Part shown: positions 1 to 8,105 of the stretch, in pieces
How positions within the stretch are numbered: position 1 is the stretch's first letter
How the letters are laid out: each line of letters starts with the position of its first letter
Assembly: GCA_963738305.1 (NCBI GenBank)
Contig: CAVTVU010000007.1
Span: 248,001-312,000, forward strand
Length of the DNA stretch: 64,000 bases
Origin: JBBRHQ01 sp963738305
Lineage (GTDB): Bacteria > Actinomycetota > Thermoleophilia > Solirubrobacterales > 70-9
Direction of reading: 5' to 3'
Notes under the pieces: generated by a model
The model's input: only the letters and a program-made list of their open reading frames with translations
Told to the model about the DNA's origin: nothing
Database searches by the model: none
Made by a program: the position numbers and the translations under genes

Positions 1-98
1 CTCCGCGGCGGAGGCCGCCGCGCTGCTGCGCGAGCGGATCGAGGCCAGCCTCCAACGCCGAGCTGCTCTCGGACTTGAGGAGGGCTCAGCGCCGGTAG
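1..98 (+). CDS. C-terminal fragment of an unidentified protein, cut by the window edge
   Basis: The first 98 bases read as the end of an alanine- and leucine-rich helical protein (SAAEAAALLRERIEASL, then NAELLSDLRRAQRR and a TAG at 96-98). The two parts lie in different frames, so one base appears to be wrong near position 54. The stop overlaps the end of the convergent gene at 86-553. Too little is present to name a family, and the reading is tentative. Confidence 0.3.
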   Translation, partial: PRRRPPRCCASGSRPASNAELLSDLRRAQRR

Positions 99-553
99 GC
101 GATCCGCCGCCAGGAAGGCTCGCGGGAGAGCTCGATCAGCTCTGAGCTGCGGTCGGGCTGGACGTAGCCGAAGGTCTGGCTCTCCTCGTCGAAGATCACG
201 TCGAGCTCGCCCTCCTTGACCCGCTGGTCGAGCCAGGCGCCGCGGAAGACGAGGCGGCGGATCCAGTGCACGAGGCTGCGGTTGGCGGGGCCGACCAGGT
301 CCTCCCAGTTCTCGTTGATGTGCTCGCCGAGCGGCGAGGAGGGCTCGGCGATCTCGCCGCTGACCGCGAGGTCGAGAAGGTCCTCCAGCTCGAAGCGGCT
401 CAGCCCCTGATCGACGAACCCGAGCTTGACCGCGGCCTGCTCGACCCGCTGCGCGAAGTCCTCCTCGTTGAAGGAGAAGCGGAGCTCGCCGTACTCCAGG
501 ACGTAGTCCGAGCCGGATTCGTAGTTCCCTCTTCGGGTCGTCTTCTTATCCAC
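86..553 (-). CDS. Hypothetical acidic protein, 155 aa
   Basis: An open frame of 155 codons starts at an ATG (553) and is rich in Glu, Asp and Arg. It has no signal peptide or membrane segment, so it is probably cytosolic. Visible features are an aromatic stretch (DYVLEYGELRFSFNEEDF) near the N-terminus, several EL/DLL helices in the middle and a WRRIAYRR tail. I do not recognise the family. Codon positions look like a real high-GC gene, and the opposite strand has no competing homology. It converges on the fragment at 1-98. A weak TAGGAT on the minus strand just upstream could be its -10 box. Confidence 0.6.
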   Translation of the reverse strand: MDKKTTRRGNYESGSDYVLEYGELRFSFNEEDFAQRVEQAAVKLGFVDQGLSRFELEDLLDLAVSGEIAEPSSPLGEHINENWEDLVGPANRSLVHWIRRLVFRGAWLDQRVKEGELDVIFDEESQTFGYVQPDRSSELIELSREPSWRRIAYRR

Positions 554-675
554 GTCGAAGCCTTGTCTGCTCCGCCGTGATCTCCGGCCGGGGCAGGTCG
601 CATCATGCCGATCATCCTATTGGTGCGCGTGCCTGGGGTACGCACTGAACGAGGGTTTGCACTGCGGGCGGATCC

Positions 676-1067
676 TTGCGCCACTCCAGCCTCCGAGGGG
701 CGAGGCCGGAGCCCGCGGATGCTTGGACGAGGGTGGCCTCCGGCAGGCCACCGAGAAGGTTCCGCCGGCTCCCCCGGCGGCGGATCGCCGGCCGGGAGGT
801 GCCGGTCGCGGAGGGCCTTGGCGCCCGCCTGCTCGGCCTGGCGCTGCTGCCCGCGGAGCGGGCCGGCCGCGGGCTGCTGATCCCCCGCTGCTCGAGCGTC
901 CACACCTTCGGGATGCGCTTCGCCCTCGACCTGATCTTCCTCGCCGGGAGCGGCGAGGTGCTCGCCGTGCGCCGGGCCGTGCCCCCGGTCGATTCGTCCG
1001 CTGCCGCGGCGCTGAATCGGTGCTCGAGCTACCCGCGGGTAGGCTCGGCGCTCTGCGCGGCCGGTAG
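676..1067 (+). CDS. DUF192 family protein (frame break near the C-terminus)
   Basis: The central part reads GLLIPRCSSVHTFGMRF followed by ALDLIFLAGSGEVLAV and RRAVPP, which matches the conserved core of DUF192 proteins (small beta-barrel proteins, some exported, function unknown). After RAVPP the expected C-terminus (GAESVLELPAGRLGALRGR) continues in another frame, so one base is wrong near 985-990. The start is uncertain; TTG at 676 gives an Arg-rich N-terminus that may be partly untranslated. The gene lies 30 bp upstream of the response regulator, on the same strand. In many bacteria DUF192 genes sit next to pilus or secretion genes, which would fit the Tad genes here, but that link is inference. 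Confidence 0.6.
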
Positions 1068-1097
1068 GGGGAGAGGCCGCGCTCGGCTTAGGGGCCC

Positions 1098-1812
1098 ATG
1101 CTTCCCGAGCGCAAGGAGATCGCCACCGTGGTCGTCTGCGAGGACGACGAGGCGACCCTGGAGCTGCTCTGCGATCACCTGACCGCCGACCGCTTCGAGG
1201 TCCTGCCGGCGCCCTGCGCATCCGACGCCCTGCGCCTCGCCAGCTACAACCATCCCGACCTGATGGTCCTCGACCTCGGCCTCCCCGACGCCGGCGGGCT
1301 CGACGTGCTGCGCGAGATCCGCGAGGCCGACGGCGTCGCGGCCCGCTTCGACCCCTCGCTGCCGGTGATCGTCGTCTCCGGCGCGGGGCAGCGGCGAGGA
1401 CCGGGTGCGCGGCTTCGACAGCGGCGCCGACGACTACCTGGTCAAGCCGATCCACTACCCCGAGCTCCGCTCGCGGATCGTCGCGATCCTGCGGCGGCGG
1501 CGCAACGGCCGCCACGGGCCCTGCCGGGTCGGCGAGATCCTGATCGACCCCGCCCGGCGCACGGTCCGGGTCGGCGATCGAGACGTGGAGCTCTCCAACA
1601 AGGAGTTCTCGCTGCTGCGGGCGCTGGCGGCCGATCCGACCCGGGTCTTCACCAAGGAGGAGCTGCTGCGCGACGTCTGGGGCTACCGCTCGCTGGGGCG
1701 CACCCGGACGCTCGACTCGCACGCCAGCCGCCTGCGGCGCAAGCTCGACCCCGAGCACGGCCGCTTCGTCGTCAACTGCTGGGGCGTCGGCTACCGCCTG
1801 ATCGACGGATGA
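1098..1812 (+). CDS. OmpR/PhoB-family response regulator (one frame break)
   Basis: The N-terminal receiver domain shows the acidic pair (VVVCEDDEA), the phospho-acceptor Asp at about residue 59 (LMVLDLGLPD) and, past the frame break, the conserved Lys (DDYLVKP). The C-terminal half is a winged-helix DNA-binding domain (ELSNKEFSLLRALAADP, TKEELLRDVWGY, RLRRKL, VGYRLIDG). The frame changes at the GGGG run at 1385-1388, where one extra G separates VVSGAG from SGEDRVRGF. The stop overlaps the start of the histidine kinase, so the two form a two-component pair. The Tad pilus genes that follow are plausible but unproven targets. Confidence 0.9.
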
Positions 1813-2488
1813 GCCTGCTTTCGGGAGCTCGCGGCGGGATGGCCGCCTCGGCGCCTGGCGCTGGCCGGCGGGCTCTCGATTCGTGCCGGCCGTCGCCGCC
1901 ACGCGCTCAACGAAGCGCTTCACGAGCTGCGGCGGCCGCTGCAGACGATGGCTCTGACCGCTCCCAACGGCACGGTCCAGCTGGCGCTCACGGCTTTGTC
2001 CAAGCTCGATGCCGAGCTGAACGGTCGCGAGCGCGAGCGCCGCCTCGGGCCGGTCCCCTGCCGGGCCCTGGTGGAGGGGGCGATCGGGCGCTGGCGTTCA
2101 CGGGTGGGCCTGGCGGGAGGGCGGATCGAGCTGCGCTGGCGGGCCGGGGTCCCGCTGCTGCGAGGCGATCGCGCCGAGCTCTCCCAGGCTCTCGACAACC
2201 TGATCGTCAACGCGATCGAACACGGGGGGCCGCTGATCACGGTCGACGCGGTCCGCAGGGGGGAGAGCCTGCGGATCGCAGTCGCCGACAACGGCCACGC
2301 CTCGCAACCGCCCTCACGAGCCGACTCGCCGGCCGAGGTGATCGCCAGGCTGCGTGGTCGCGCCCGCCACGGCCATGGCCTGAATCTTGTGCGCCGGGTG
2401 GCGACGGATCACGGCGGCCGCTTCGCGTTCGAGCGGTCCGAGGGCGGGTCGATGGCCGTGCTCGAGCTGCCGCCTCTCGGTGAGATGA
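1809..2488 (+). CDS. Sensor-less histidine kinase (frame breaks at both ends)
   Basis: About 225 residues hold only a kinase core: H-box HELRRPLQ with the phospho-accepting His near residue 38, N-box DNLIVNAIEHGG, a G1-like VADNG and a G2-like GHGLNLVRRVATDHGG. No membrane segment or sensor domain precedes the H-box, so the protein is probably cytosolic and must sense through a partner. The ATG at 1809 overlaps the regulator stop, but the kinase motifs lie one frame over, implying an indel between about 1830 and 1880. The frame also runs on into cpaB without a stop; a second indel near 2480 would restore the TGA at 2486-2488. The apparent kinase-CpaB fusion is therefore not real. Confidence 0.75.
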
Positions 2489-3119
2489 GCAGGCGCCGGC
2501 GGGCGGCGGGCTTCGCCATCCTCGCGGCTCTCGCCGCGGCGCTGGCCGGAGCGATCGTCGACGGGTACGGCTCCAGCGTCGCCGGCAGCTACGGCGCGTT
2601 GCGGCCCGTCGTGATCACCAGCTCCGCGCTGCGCCGCGGAAGGCCGCTCGATCCATCGACGTTCTCGCGGCTTCCCTCGAGCTGCGTCGGGTCCCGGCCC
2701 GGTTCGTCCCGCCGGGTGCGCTGAAGAGCACCTGCTGACGCGCTCGGGCTGGAGCCGGTCGCCGACCTGCCGGCCGGCTCCTACCTGGTCGGCTCGGCGC
2801 TGCGGCCGCCTCCGGCGCCCTCGCATCCGGACGGTCTCGCCGGCGGCAGAAGGCCGGTCGAGATCAGGGTCGCAGGCACCGCCGCGCTCGAGGCGAGCGG
2901 TCCGCTGCCCGCCCAGGCCGCGGGTCGACGTCGTCGTCACCAGCGAGCCAACCGGCGCCGGCCCGGGCCGCACCTACGTCGCCGCCGAGGCGGTGCCGCT
3001 GATCTCGCTGAACCCCGGCAAGGCCGATTCTCGGCCTCAGCCGCGGGCAGGCGCTGAAGCTGATCGCGGCCGAGAATTTCGCGCGCCAGGTGACCCTGCT
3101 GCCGGTCAGTCCCCGGTGA
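2485..3119 (+). CDS. cpaB: CpaB-like Flp pilus assembly protein (several frame breaks)
   Basis: The N-terminus MSRRRRAAGFAILAALAAAL is a basic stretch plus one membrane segment. It is followed by a SAF-like region typical of CpaB/RcpC: RPVVITSSALRRG, then in other frames RRVPARFVPPGALKS, LGLEPVADLPAGSYLVGSAL and RPRVDVVVTSEP. The end reads SRGQALKLIAAENFARQV and LLPVSPR. At least four frame changes (about 2675, 2735, 2920 and 3020) are needed to join these pieces into a protein of about 210 residues. CpaB supports secretin or pilus assembly across the envelope. Its place just ahead of cpaF, tadB and tadC supports the call. The 3' end overlaps the convergent macro-domain gene by 14 bp. Confidence 0.7.
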
Positions 3120-3610
3120 GCGCTTCCTCGAAGGCGAGCTTCGTGCGATCGTCGGCGCACCGCGAAGACGATCAACTCCAGCCCCGTGCCCTCGGCGATG
3201 TGGCGCTCGCACTCTTCGACCTCGATCAAGGCGGCGCGGTCGACTGGGAAGCGGCCGACGCCGGTGCCAAAGGCGACCAGCGCAAGGGAGCTTGCGCCCA
3301 GCGCGTCGGCCGCCCGCAGCGTGCTTGCGGTCGCCGCGCGTATCGTCTCCGCGGAGGTGGGCCCGCCGGGCTCCATCGTCGCCGCGTGGATCACCCACTT
3401 CGACGGCAGCTCACCGGCCGTGGTCGCCACCGCCTCCCCGAGGCCGATCGGCGCCGCCGTGTCGCTCTCCCGCTGGATCGCGGGACCGCCGGCCCCGGAG
3501 ATAGCGGCGGCGACGCCGCCTCCGTGCTGCAGCTGGGTGTTGGCGGCGTTGGAGATCGCATCGACGTCCAGCGTCGTGATATCCGCCAGCTCGACTTCTA
3601 TCCGGGCCAC
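3106..3610 (-). CDS. Macro-domain protein (ADP-ribose or O-acetyl-ADP-ribose binding)
   Basis: The sequence opens with RIEVELADITTLDVDAISNA followed by ANTQLQHGGGVAAAI and ISGAGG. This is the classic macro-domain signature: the D of ADIT binds adenine, and NAAN plus the GGGV loop bind the distal ribose. Later motifs are KWVIHAATM and LVAFGTGVGRFP, the phosphate-binding GTG loop. The protein would be about 168 residues. The last 15 residues require one frame change near 3155 (FAVRADDRTKLAFEEALTGD). It is probably a soluble ADP-ribose hydrolase or reader. It lies antisense between cpaB and cpaF, so it is not part of the pilus operon, and its role there is unknown. Confidence 0.87.
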
Positions 3611-3631
3611 CGGCGCAGGTTATGGGATCCC

Positions 3632-4723
3632 ATGAGCACCAGGGATCGCCATCTCAACCGGCTGGCGGATGCGCTGAGGGGCGACCTGATCGAGCGCCGC
3701 CGCACCCAGGCGGTCGCCGGCAGGGCGCCCAAGGAGGGGCTGGAGGAGGCCGTGGCGAGCGTGGTGGAAGAACGGGCCGCCGTCCTCGGCCCCGAGGACC
3801 GCGGTGAGTTGAGGGCGCGGATCATCAACGAGACGATCGGCCTCGGGCCGCTCGAGCCGCTGCTCGCCGACCCGCGAGTGGAGGAGGTGATGGTCAACGG
3901 GCCAGGATCCGTCTACGTCGAGCGCCTCGGGAGGATCGAACCGACCGCGGTCACCTTCTCCGGGGAAGAGGAGCTGCGCAACATGATCGAGCGGATACTG
4001 GCGCCGCTCGGGCGTCGGGTGGACGAGCTGAGCCCAATGGTCGACGCGCGCCTCGGCGACGGCTCCCGGGTCAACGTGATCATCCCGCCGCTCGCCGTGG
4101 ACGGACCGGCGCTCTCGATCCGCAGGTTCGCCGGCGAGCGCCCGGGACCGCAGCGGCTGGTCGAGCTGGGGACGCTCGAGGCGGCCGCGCTCGAGCGCCT
4201 CCGTCTCGCCGTGCACAGCCGCGCCAGCATCCTGGTCAGCGGCGGCACCGGGTCGGGGAAGACGACGATGCTCGGAGCGCTGTCCGCTTTCATCGAGCCC
4301 GGCGAGCGGATAGTGACGATCGAGGACGCGGCCGAGCTGAGGATCCAACAGCCGCATGTGATCAGACTCGAGAGCCGCCCGGCGAGCGTCGAGGGGAGGG
4401 GCGAGGTGACGATCCGCGACCTGCTCCGAAACGCGCTGCGGATGCGGCCCGACCGGATCGTAATCGGCGAGGTGCGAGGCGCCGAGGCGCTCGACCTGCT
4501 GACCGCGCTGAACACCGGCCACGACGGCGCGCTCTCGACCGTCCACGCGAACTCGCCCGCCGACGCGCTGCGGCGGCTGGAAACGCTGGCGCTGATGGCC
4601 GACGTCGGGCTTCCGCACACCGCGATCCGCGAGCAGCTCGAGCGCGGGGTGGACCTCGTCGTCCACTTGGTGCGGGCGGCGGACGGATCGCGCAGGGTGG
4701 CCGAGATCGTCGAGGTGAGTTGA
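3632..4723 (+). CDS. cpaF: Tad/Flp pilus assembly ATPase CpaF (TadA)
   Basis: This 363-residue secretion ATPase powers Tad pilus assembly from the cytoplasmic face. It has the N-terminal LGPLEPLLADPRVEEVMVNG segment of the family, Walker A GGTGSGKTT at about residues 204-212, an Asp-box region (VTIEDAAELR), a Walker B-like RPDRIVIGEVRG and the His-box GHDGALSTVHANSP. The ATG at 3632 is chosen because the homology begins soon after it and the gene upstream reads in the other direction. The frame is intact throughout. Its TGA overlaps the TTG start of tadB by 3 bases, so the two are translationally coupled. Confidence 0.95.
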   Translation: MSTRDRHLNRLADALRGDLIERRRTQAVAGRAPKEGLEEAVASVVEERAAVLGPEDRGELRARIINETIGLGPLEPLLADPRVEEVMVNGPGSVYVERLGRIEPTAVTFSGEEELRNMIERILAPLGRRVDELSPMVDARLGDGSRVNVIIPPLAVDGPALSIRRFAGERPGPQRLVELGTLEAAALERLRLAVHSRASILVSGGTGSGKTTMLGALSAFIEPGERIVTIEDAAELRIQQPHVIRLESRPASVEGRGEVTIRDLLRNALRMRPDRIVIGEVRGAEALDLLTALNTGHDGALSTVHANSPADALRRLETLALMADVGLPHTAIREQLERGVDLVVHLVRAADGSRRVAEIVEVS

Positions 4724-5575
4724 GCGGCGTCGGGGTCCTGCCGCTGCTGCTCGGCGCCGCGGCCGGCGGGCTCGGGGCGCTCGCCGCAAGGGAGGCGGTG
4801 CTGGCGACCCCGGCGCTCGCCTCCTGGGTCCGGATGGCGATCGAGCCGCTTGCGAGGGCGGGGCGCGAGGGGTACCTGCCCTCAGGGGTCGAGCGCCGCC
4901 GGCTGGCGCTGCTCGGCGTCGCCGGCGCGATCCTCGGAGGCTGGCTCGCAGGTGGGCCGTCGGTGGCGATCCCGCTGACGATCGCGGCGCCTGCGCTCGC
5001 CGCCTCGGCGATCTCTCGCCGCCGCAAGCGCTACCGCCGCTCGGTCGAGTGGCGCTGCCGGAGGTGGCGCGCGCCGTCGCCGACTCGCTCACCGCCGGCC
5101 GCTCGCTGCGGGCGCGCGCTGGCCGCCGCCCCGGATTCGCTGGACGGGGCGGGCGCCGCGGAGATGTCGCGGCTCGGAGCGGAGCTCGAGCTGGGCATGC
5201 CCGACGGCGTCGGCGCTCGAGGATCTGCGGGCGAGGGTGGGGTCGCCGAGGGTGGACTCCTTCTGCGCCGCCCTGCTCAGCCAGCGGCTGGCGGGCGGGG
5301 ACCTGGCTGGACTGCTGCGCCGCTTCGCCGAGGGCGCCGCGGAGCGCGACCGGGTGATGGAGGACGCTCGAACGGCGACGGCCCAGGCGCGCTTCACCGG
5401 TCTGCTGGTGGTGGCGATGCCCACCGGTGCGGCCCTGTTCGCCGAGCTGCTGGAGCCCGGTTTCGTCGCCAGGCTCGTGGGCTCGCCGCCCGCGCTCGCC
5501 CTGATCGCCGTCGCCGCCTGCCTTCAGCTGGCCGGGTTCGCCGCAATCCGCAGGCTCTCGAGGATCGCGCCGTGA
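4720..5575 (+). CDS. tadB: Tad pilus membrane platform protein TadB (three frame breaks)
   Basis: This is a type II secretion F-domain membrane protein that forms, with TadC, the inner-membrane platform for the pilus ATPase. The start is a TTG overlapping the cpaF stop. The N-terminal part has two hydrophobic segments (around LPLLLGAAAGGLGALAA and LLGVAGAILGGWLAGG). Then the F-domain reads ALPEVARAVADSLTAGRSL, LAAAPDSLDGAGAAEMSRLG, DSFCAALLSQRLAGGDLAGL and a C-terminal pair of helices. These pieces lie in alternating frames, with breaks near 5050, 5115 and 5205. The last stretch (5237-5575) is intact and overlaps the tadC start by 4 bases. Confidence 0.87.
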
Positions 5576-6387
5576 GCCCCGCCTCGGCGCTGGCGGCGGC
5601 GTCGGCTCTGCTCGGGCTGGCGGCGGTGCGAGAGCTTCTCGCAGGCGGGGGGGCGGGGCCCGGGCGGCTCCCGGCCCTCGATCGCCGGGCCTTTGCCGCC
5701 GGGTTGCGCCTCGGGCTCCCAGGACGGATCGCCCGTGCCGGCCTCGAGGGGAGGATCTCGCTCTCGGCCCTGCTCGCCGCCAAGGTCGCCGCCGCGCTCG
5801 GCGCCCTGCCCCGGGCGCTCTCGCTCGCGCCGCTGGCCCCGGGGCGGCTCTCGCTGATTGTCGCAGCCGGAATCCCGAGCGCCGGCTTTCTCGCCCCGGA
5901 TGCCCTGCTCGAGCGGGCGGCACGCCGCCGCCGGGCCCAGATCCTCGGCGCCCTCCCCGACGCCCTCGACAGGCTCTCCGTCAGCGCAGCCCTCGGCCGC
6001 GCGACGGCGGCGGGCTTCGAGGAGTTGACGATTCCGGGCGGCGGCGCCCTCTCCGAGGAGCTCTCGGTCGCGGTGGCGGAGATCTCCTGCGGCATGCCAC
6101 AGTCGGAGGCGCTGGGTGGGCTGCGCCGCCGCGTCCCCGGGCCCGAGCTGGCCGGGCTCTGCGCGGCGATCGAGCGATCGCGCCGCTTCGGATCGCCGCT
6201 CGCCGAGCAGCTCCACCGCCAGGCGACGGCGCTGCGCCGCGACCAGCGCCGGCGGATCGAGGAGCGCGCGGCGCGGGCGGCGCCGAAGATCCAGCTCGTC
6301 GTCGCCCTGGTGCTCGTCCCCTCGGTCCTGCTGATCATCGTCGCCGCAGTGATCGCCAATGCGGACGTATTCCTCGCCGGATTCTGA
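5572..6387 (+). CDS. tadC: Tad pilus membrane platform protein TadC
   Basis: A 271-residue protein starts at a GTG overlapping the tadB stop. It is strongly hydrophobic at the N-terminus and near 80-130. It carries a second F-domain (DALDRLSVSAALGRATAAGF, RRFGSPLAEQLHRQATALR, RRIEERAARAAPKIQLVVAL) and ends in a C-terminal membrane helix (LVPSVLLIIVAAVIANADV). These are the features of TadC partners of TadB. It is the last recognisable pilus gene here: no prepilin, TadE/TadF, TadZ or prepilin peptidase lies in the window, so those must be elsewhere. Just after the stop, GGCCCCTCCGGGGGGCC (6412-6428) can form a short hairpin. Confidence 0.87.
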   Translation: MSPASALAAASALLGLAAVRELLAGGGAGPGRLPALDRRAFAAGLRLGLPGRIARAGLEGRISLSALLAAKVAAALGALPRALSLAPLAPGRLSLIVAAGIPSAGFLAPDALLERAARRRRAQILGALPDALDRLSVSAALGRATAAGFEELTIPGGGALSEELSVAVAEISCGMPQSEALGGLRRRVPGPELAGLCAAIERSRRFGSPLAEQLHRQATALRRDQRRRIEERAARAAPKIQLVVALVLVPSVLLIIVAAVIANADVFLAGF

Positions 6388-6462
6388 CGCAACGGTGCCG
6401 AACTGACCTGCGGCCCCTCCGGGGGGCCGGACCTGAATCTGCGGCGACAGGTCGCGGCGCAA

Positions 6463-7353
6463 TCACAACTGGCCGGTGTCGGCGCACTCCTCCCGCAGCC
6501 GGCCGGCGACCGCCGCCGGTGGCGGCGCGCATCCGGTCGAGCCCCTCAGCCTTCTTGCGGTGTCCCTTCACGTAGCAGCAGAGCGAGCCGTCGACCAGCT
6601 CGAAGGCGAACTTCTCCGGCGCCGAGTCGGTCAGCCAGACGATGAAGGTGGGGGCGAAGAGCCGCCGCAGCCAGACCTGGTCCTGTTCGCGCGGCGACGA
6701 AGATCTCGTAGCGGTCGTCGAGCGCCTCGCTCTCCAGCTCGACCCGCTCGACGCTGCGGAAGACGTCCTCGAACTTCTCCAGCGCCTTCAGCCCGAACTT
6801 GCGCCGCGCGTAGAGCGTTGGGCACGTGCGCGGCCGACTCGGGGATCTCGCAGATGCCGACCGTGTAGCGGTAGTAGTTGGTCTGGCGGTTGCCGTCACC
6901 GTCGTAGTAGGTGTCCTCGTAGGTGTAGAGGGCGAGGGTGCCGTCGAGGCCGTCGGCGAGCGGCCCCCGTAGCGAGTGCTCTGCGTAGCGATCGTCGCCC
7001 TTGCGCAGCAGCGGGGTGGAGGCCGGCAGCGGCCCCTTGCCCGAGTGCGACATCTGCCGCTGGCGGCGTAGACGTCGAAGAAGGACGAGGTGCTGGCCGC
7101 AGAAGCCATCGAGTAGACGACGATCAGGGAACAGCAGGCGACGACGGTGCCGAGAAGCGCGAAGATCGGCTCGATCGCGAAGCCGATCGCCGGCGGCGAC
7201 CAGCACGACGACCCGATCAGCACCCGCGTCTTCGTCGCGCCGAGGATCCGTTTCAGGTGGAAGCCGAGCAGGTCGCCGGAATCGTCGACGACCTGCCCGA
7301 GGGCTGCTCGTGTGGGGCTTTGCGGAGGTCGGTGGGGGCGTCGGATCGGCCAT
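6463..7353 (-). CDS. Uncharacterised membrane protein, about 290 aa (several frame breaks)
   Basis: Pieces in different frames join into one protein. A cytosolic N-terminus (MADPTPPPTSAKP, then LGQVVDDSGDLLGFHLKRIL) leads to two close membrane helices (AIGFAIEPIFALLGTVVACC and SLIVVYSMASAASTS). A domain with TLALYTYEDTYYDGDGNRQT and NYYRYTVGICEIPE follows, then RRKFGLKALEKFEDVF and VELESEALDDRYEIFV. The end reads FELVDGSLCCYVKGHRKKAE (partly reconstructed) and a stop at 6463-6465. The layout of two N-terminal helices plus a soluble domain resembles DUF3137-type proteins. I cannot name the family with confidence and assign no function. At least four indels are needed. It converges on tadC. Confidence 0.55.
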
Positions 7354-7541
7354 CGCGGCCAATCTAGTCGATCGCTCCGCTGCAACCGGGCTTGCAGATC
7401 ATCGTGAGCTCGAGCGCCGCCGGCTCTCGCGGACCGGACCCAGGAAACGGCTCTCTGATGCCGGATCCCGGCTGCCGGAGGCCGGCTAGCAGTTCCGTCC
7501 GACGGATCTCCTGGAATGCGCGGCCAGTGATGTGTTGCAAA

Positions 7542-7567
7542 GTGGGGCTCTGTGGGATAGCGTGGGT
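7542..7567 (+). promoter_or_regulatory. MraZ-type operator: three GTGGG direct repeats with a 10-bp period
   Basis: GTGGGG (7542-7547), GTGGGA (7552-7557) and GTGGGT (7562-7567) are spaced exactly 10 bp apart, one helical turn, about 100 bp upstream of mraZ. MraZ proteins are known to bind tandem TGGGN repeats ahead of their own operon. This is therefore very probably the autoregulatory site of the whole dcw cluster. The promoter is likely to overlap it. Confidence 0.85.
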
Positions 7568-7584
7568 CCTCAGTTGAAGCCAAA

Positions 7585-7627
7585 GGACCGGGGTGGTGAG
7601 GCTCCTCCCACTTCACCACCTCGGTCC
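7585..7627 (+). ncRNA. 15-bp stem-loop in the mraZ leader
   Basis: GGACCGGGGTGGTGA (7585-7599) pairs with TCACCACCTCGGTCC (7613-7627) with a single G-U wobble, leaving a 13-nt loop. It lies between the MraZ operator and the mraZ ribosome-binding site, so it would be in the 5' untranslated RNA. No run of T follows, so it does not look like an intrinsic terminator. It may stabilise the RNA or be a regulatory leader. The rest of the 7354-7667 gap shows no gene. Confidence 0.6.
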
Positions 7628-7667
7628 GAACTCTTCGCACCCCCGCGCCGGGAAAGGACCTCGACAG

Positions 7668-8105
7668 TTGGCTTTCAGGGGCCTCTACGAGCACAGCCTC
7701 GACTCCAAGGACCGGCTCACGGTCCCGGCCAGGTTTCGCGCGGCGCTCTCTGACGGGGTGGTTCTCTCCAAGGGATTCGACCCCTGCGTCTGGTTGCACA
7801 CGACCGCCGAGTTCGAGGGCCTCTCGGACCGCTTCCTCGCCCCCCACAGCCCCTTCGGCACCGACGCCCGTCGCCTGCGCCGCCGCTTTCACGGCGGCTC
7901 CTTCGACGAGAAGCTCGACTCGGCGGGCCGGGTCCGGATCCCCAAACCCCTGCTCGAGCACGCCGGGCTCGGTTCGGATTGCGTGGTCGTCGGGGCCGGC
8001 GAGTACCTGGAGATCTGGGACGCGAAGGCCTGGGCCGCCCAGGAGGCCGAGTTGGACGAGGAGGCGCCGCGGATCGCCGAGGGGCTTGCGGGAGCCGCCG
8101 AATGA
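7668..8105 (+). CDS. mraZ: MraZ, transcriptional regulator of the dcw cluster
   Basis: This is a 145-residue AbrB-like double-domain protein. Both halves carry the family motif: YEHSLDSKDRLTVPARFR near the start and FDEKLDSAGRVRIPKPL in the second half. The chosen start is TTG at 7668, giving MAFRGLYEH, because GGAAAGGA at 7651-7658 is at the right distance and the homology begins immediately. MraZ forms a ring that binds TGGGN repeats and represses the operon; those repeats lie about 100 bp upstream. The stop overlaps the rsmH start (ATGA), placing it first in the long dcw operon. Confidence 0.95.
   Translation: MAFRGLYEHSLDSKDRLTVPARFRAALSDGVVLSKGFDPCVWLHTTAEFEGLSDRFLAPHSPFGTDARRLRRRFHGGSFDEKLDSAGRVRIPKPLLEHAGLGSDCVVVGAGEYLEIWDAKAWAAQEAELDEEAPRIAEGLAGAAE

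Noticed and set aside
400..1923. A 507-residue minus-strand frame opposite the response regulator
   Set aside because: The opposite strand encodes a recognisable receiver and winged-helix protein; the antisense translation is low-complexity.
1948..2724. Histidine kinase fused to CpaB
   Set aside because: A kinase stop and a CpaB ATG overlap at 2485-2488 in another frame; the fusion results from an indel.
3620..5923. Very long minus-strand open frame across cpaF and tadB
   Set aside because: It is Arg/Ala/Pro-rich with no homology and lies opposite clearly conserved genes; typical of antisense frames at 70% GC.
6405..6430. Intrinsic terminator after tadC
   Set aside because: GGCCCCTCCGGGGGGCC can pair but no T-run follows; it is mentioned only as a possible hairpin.
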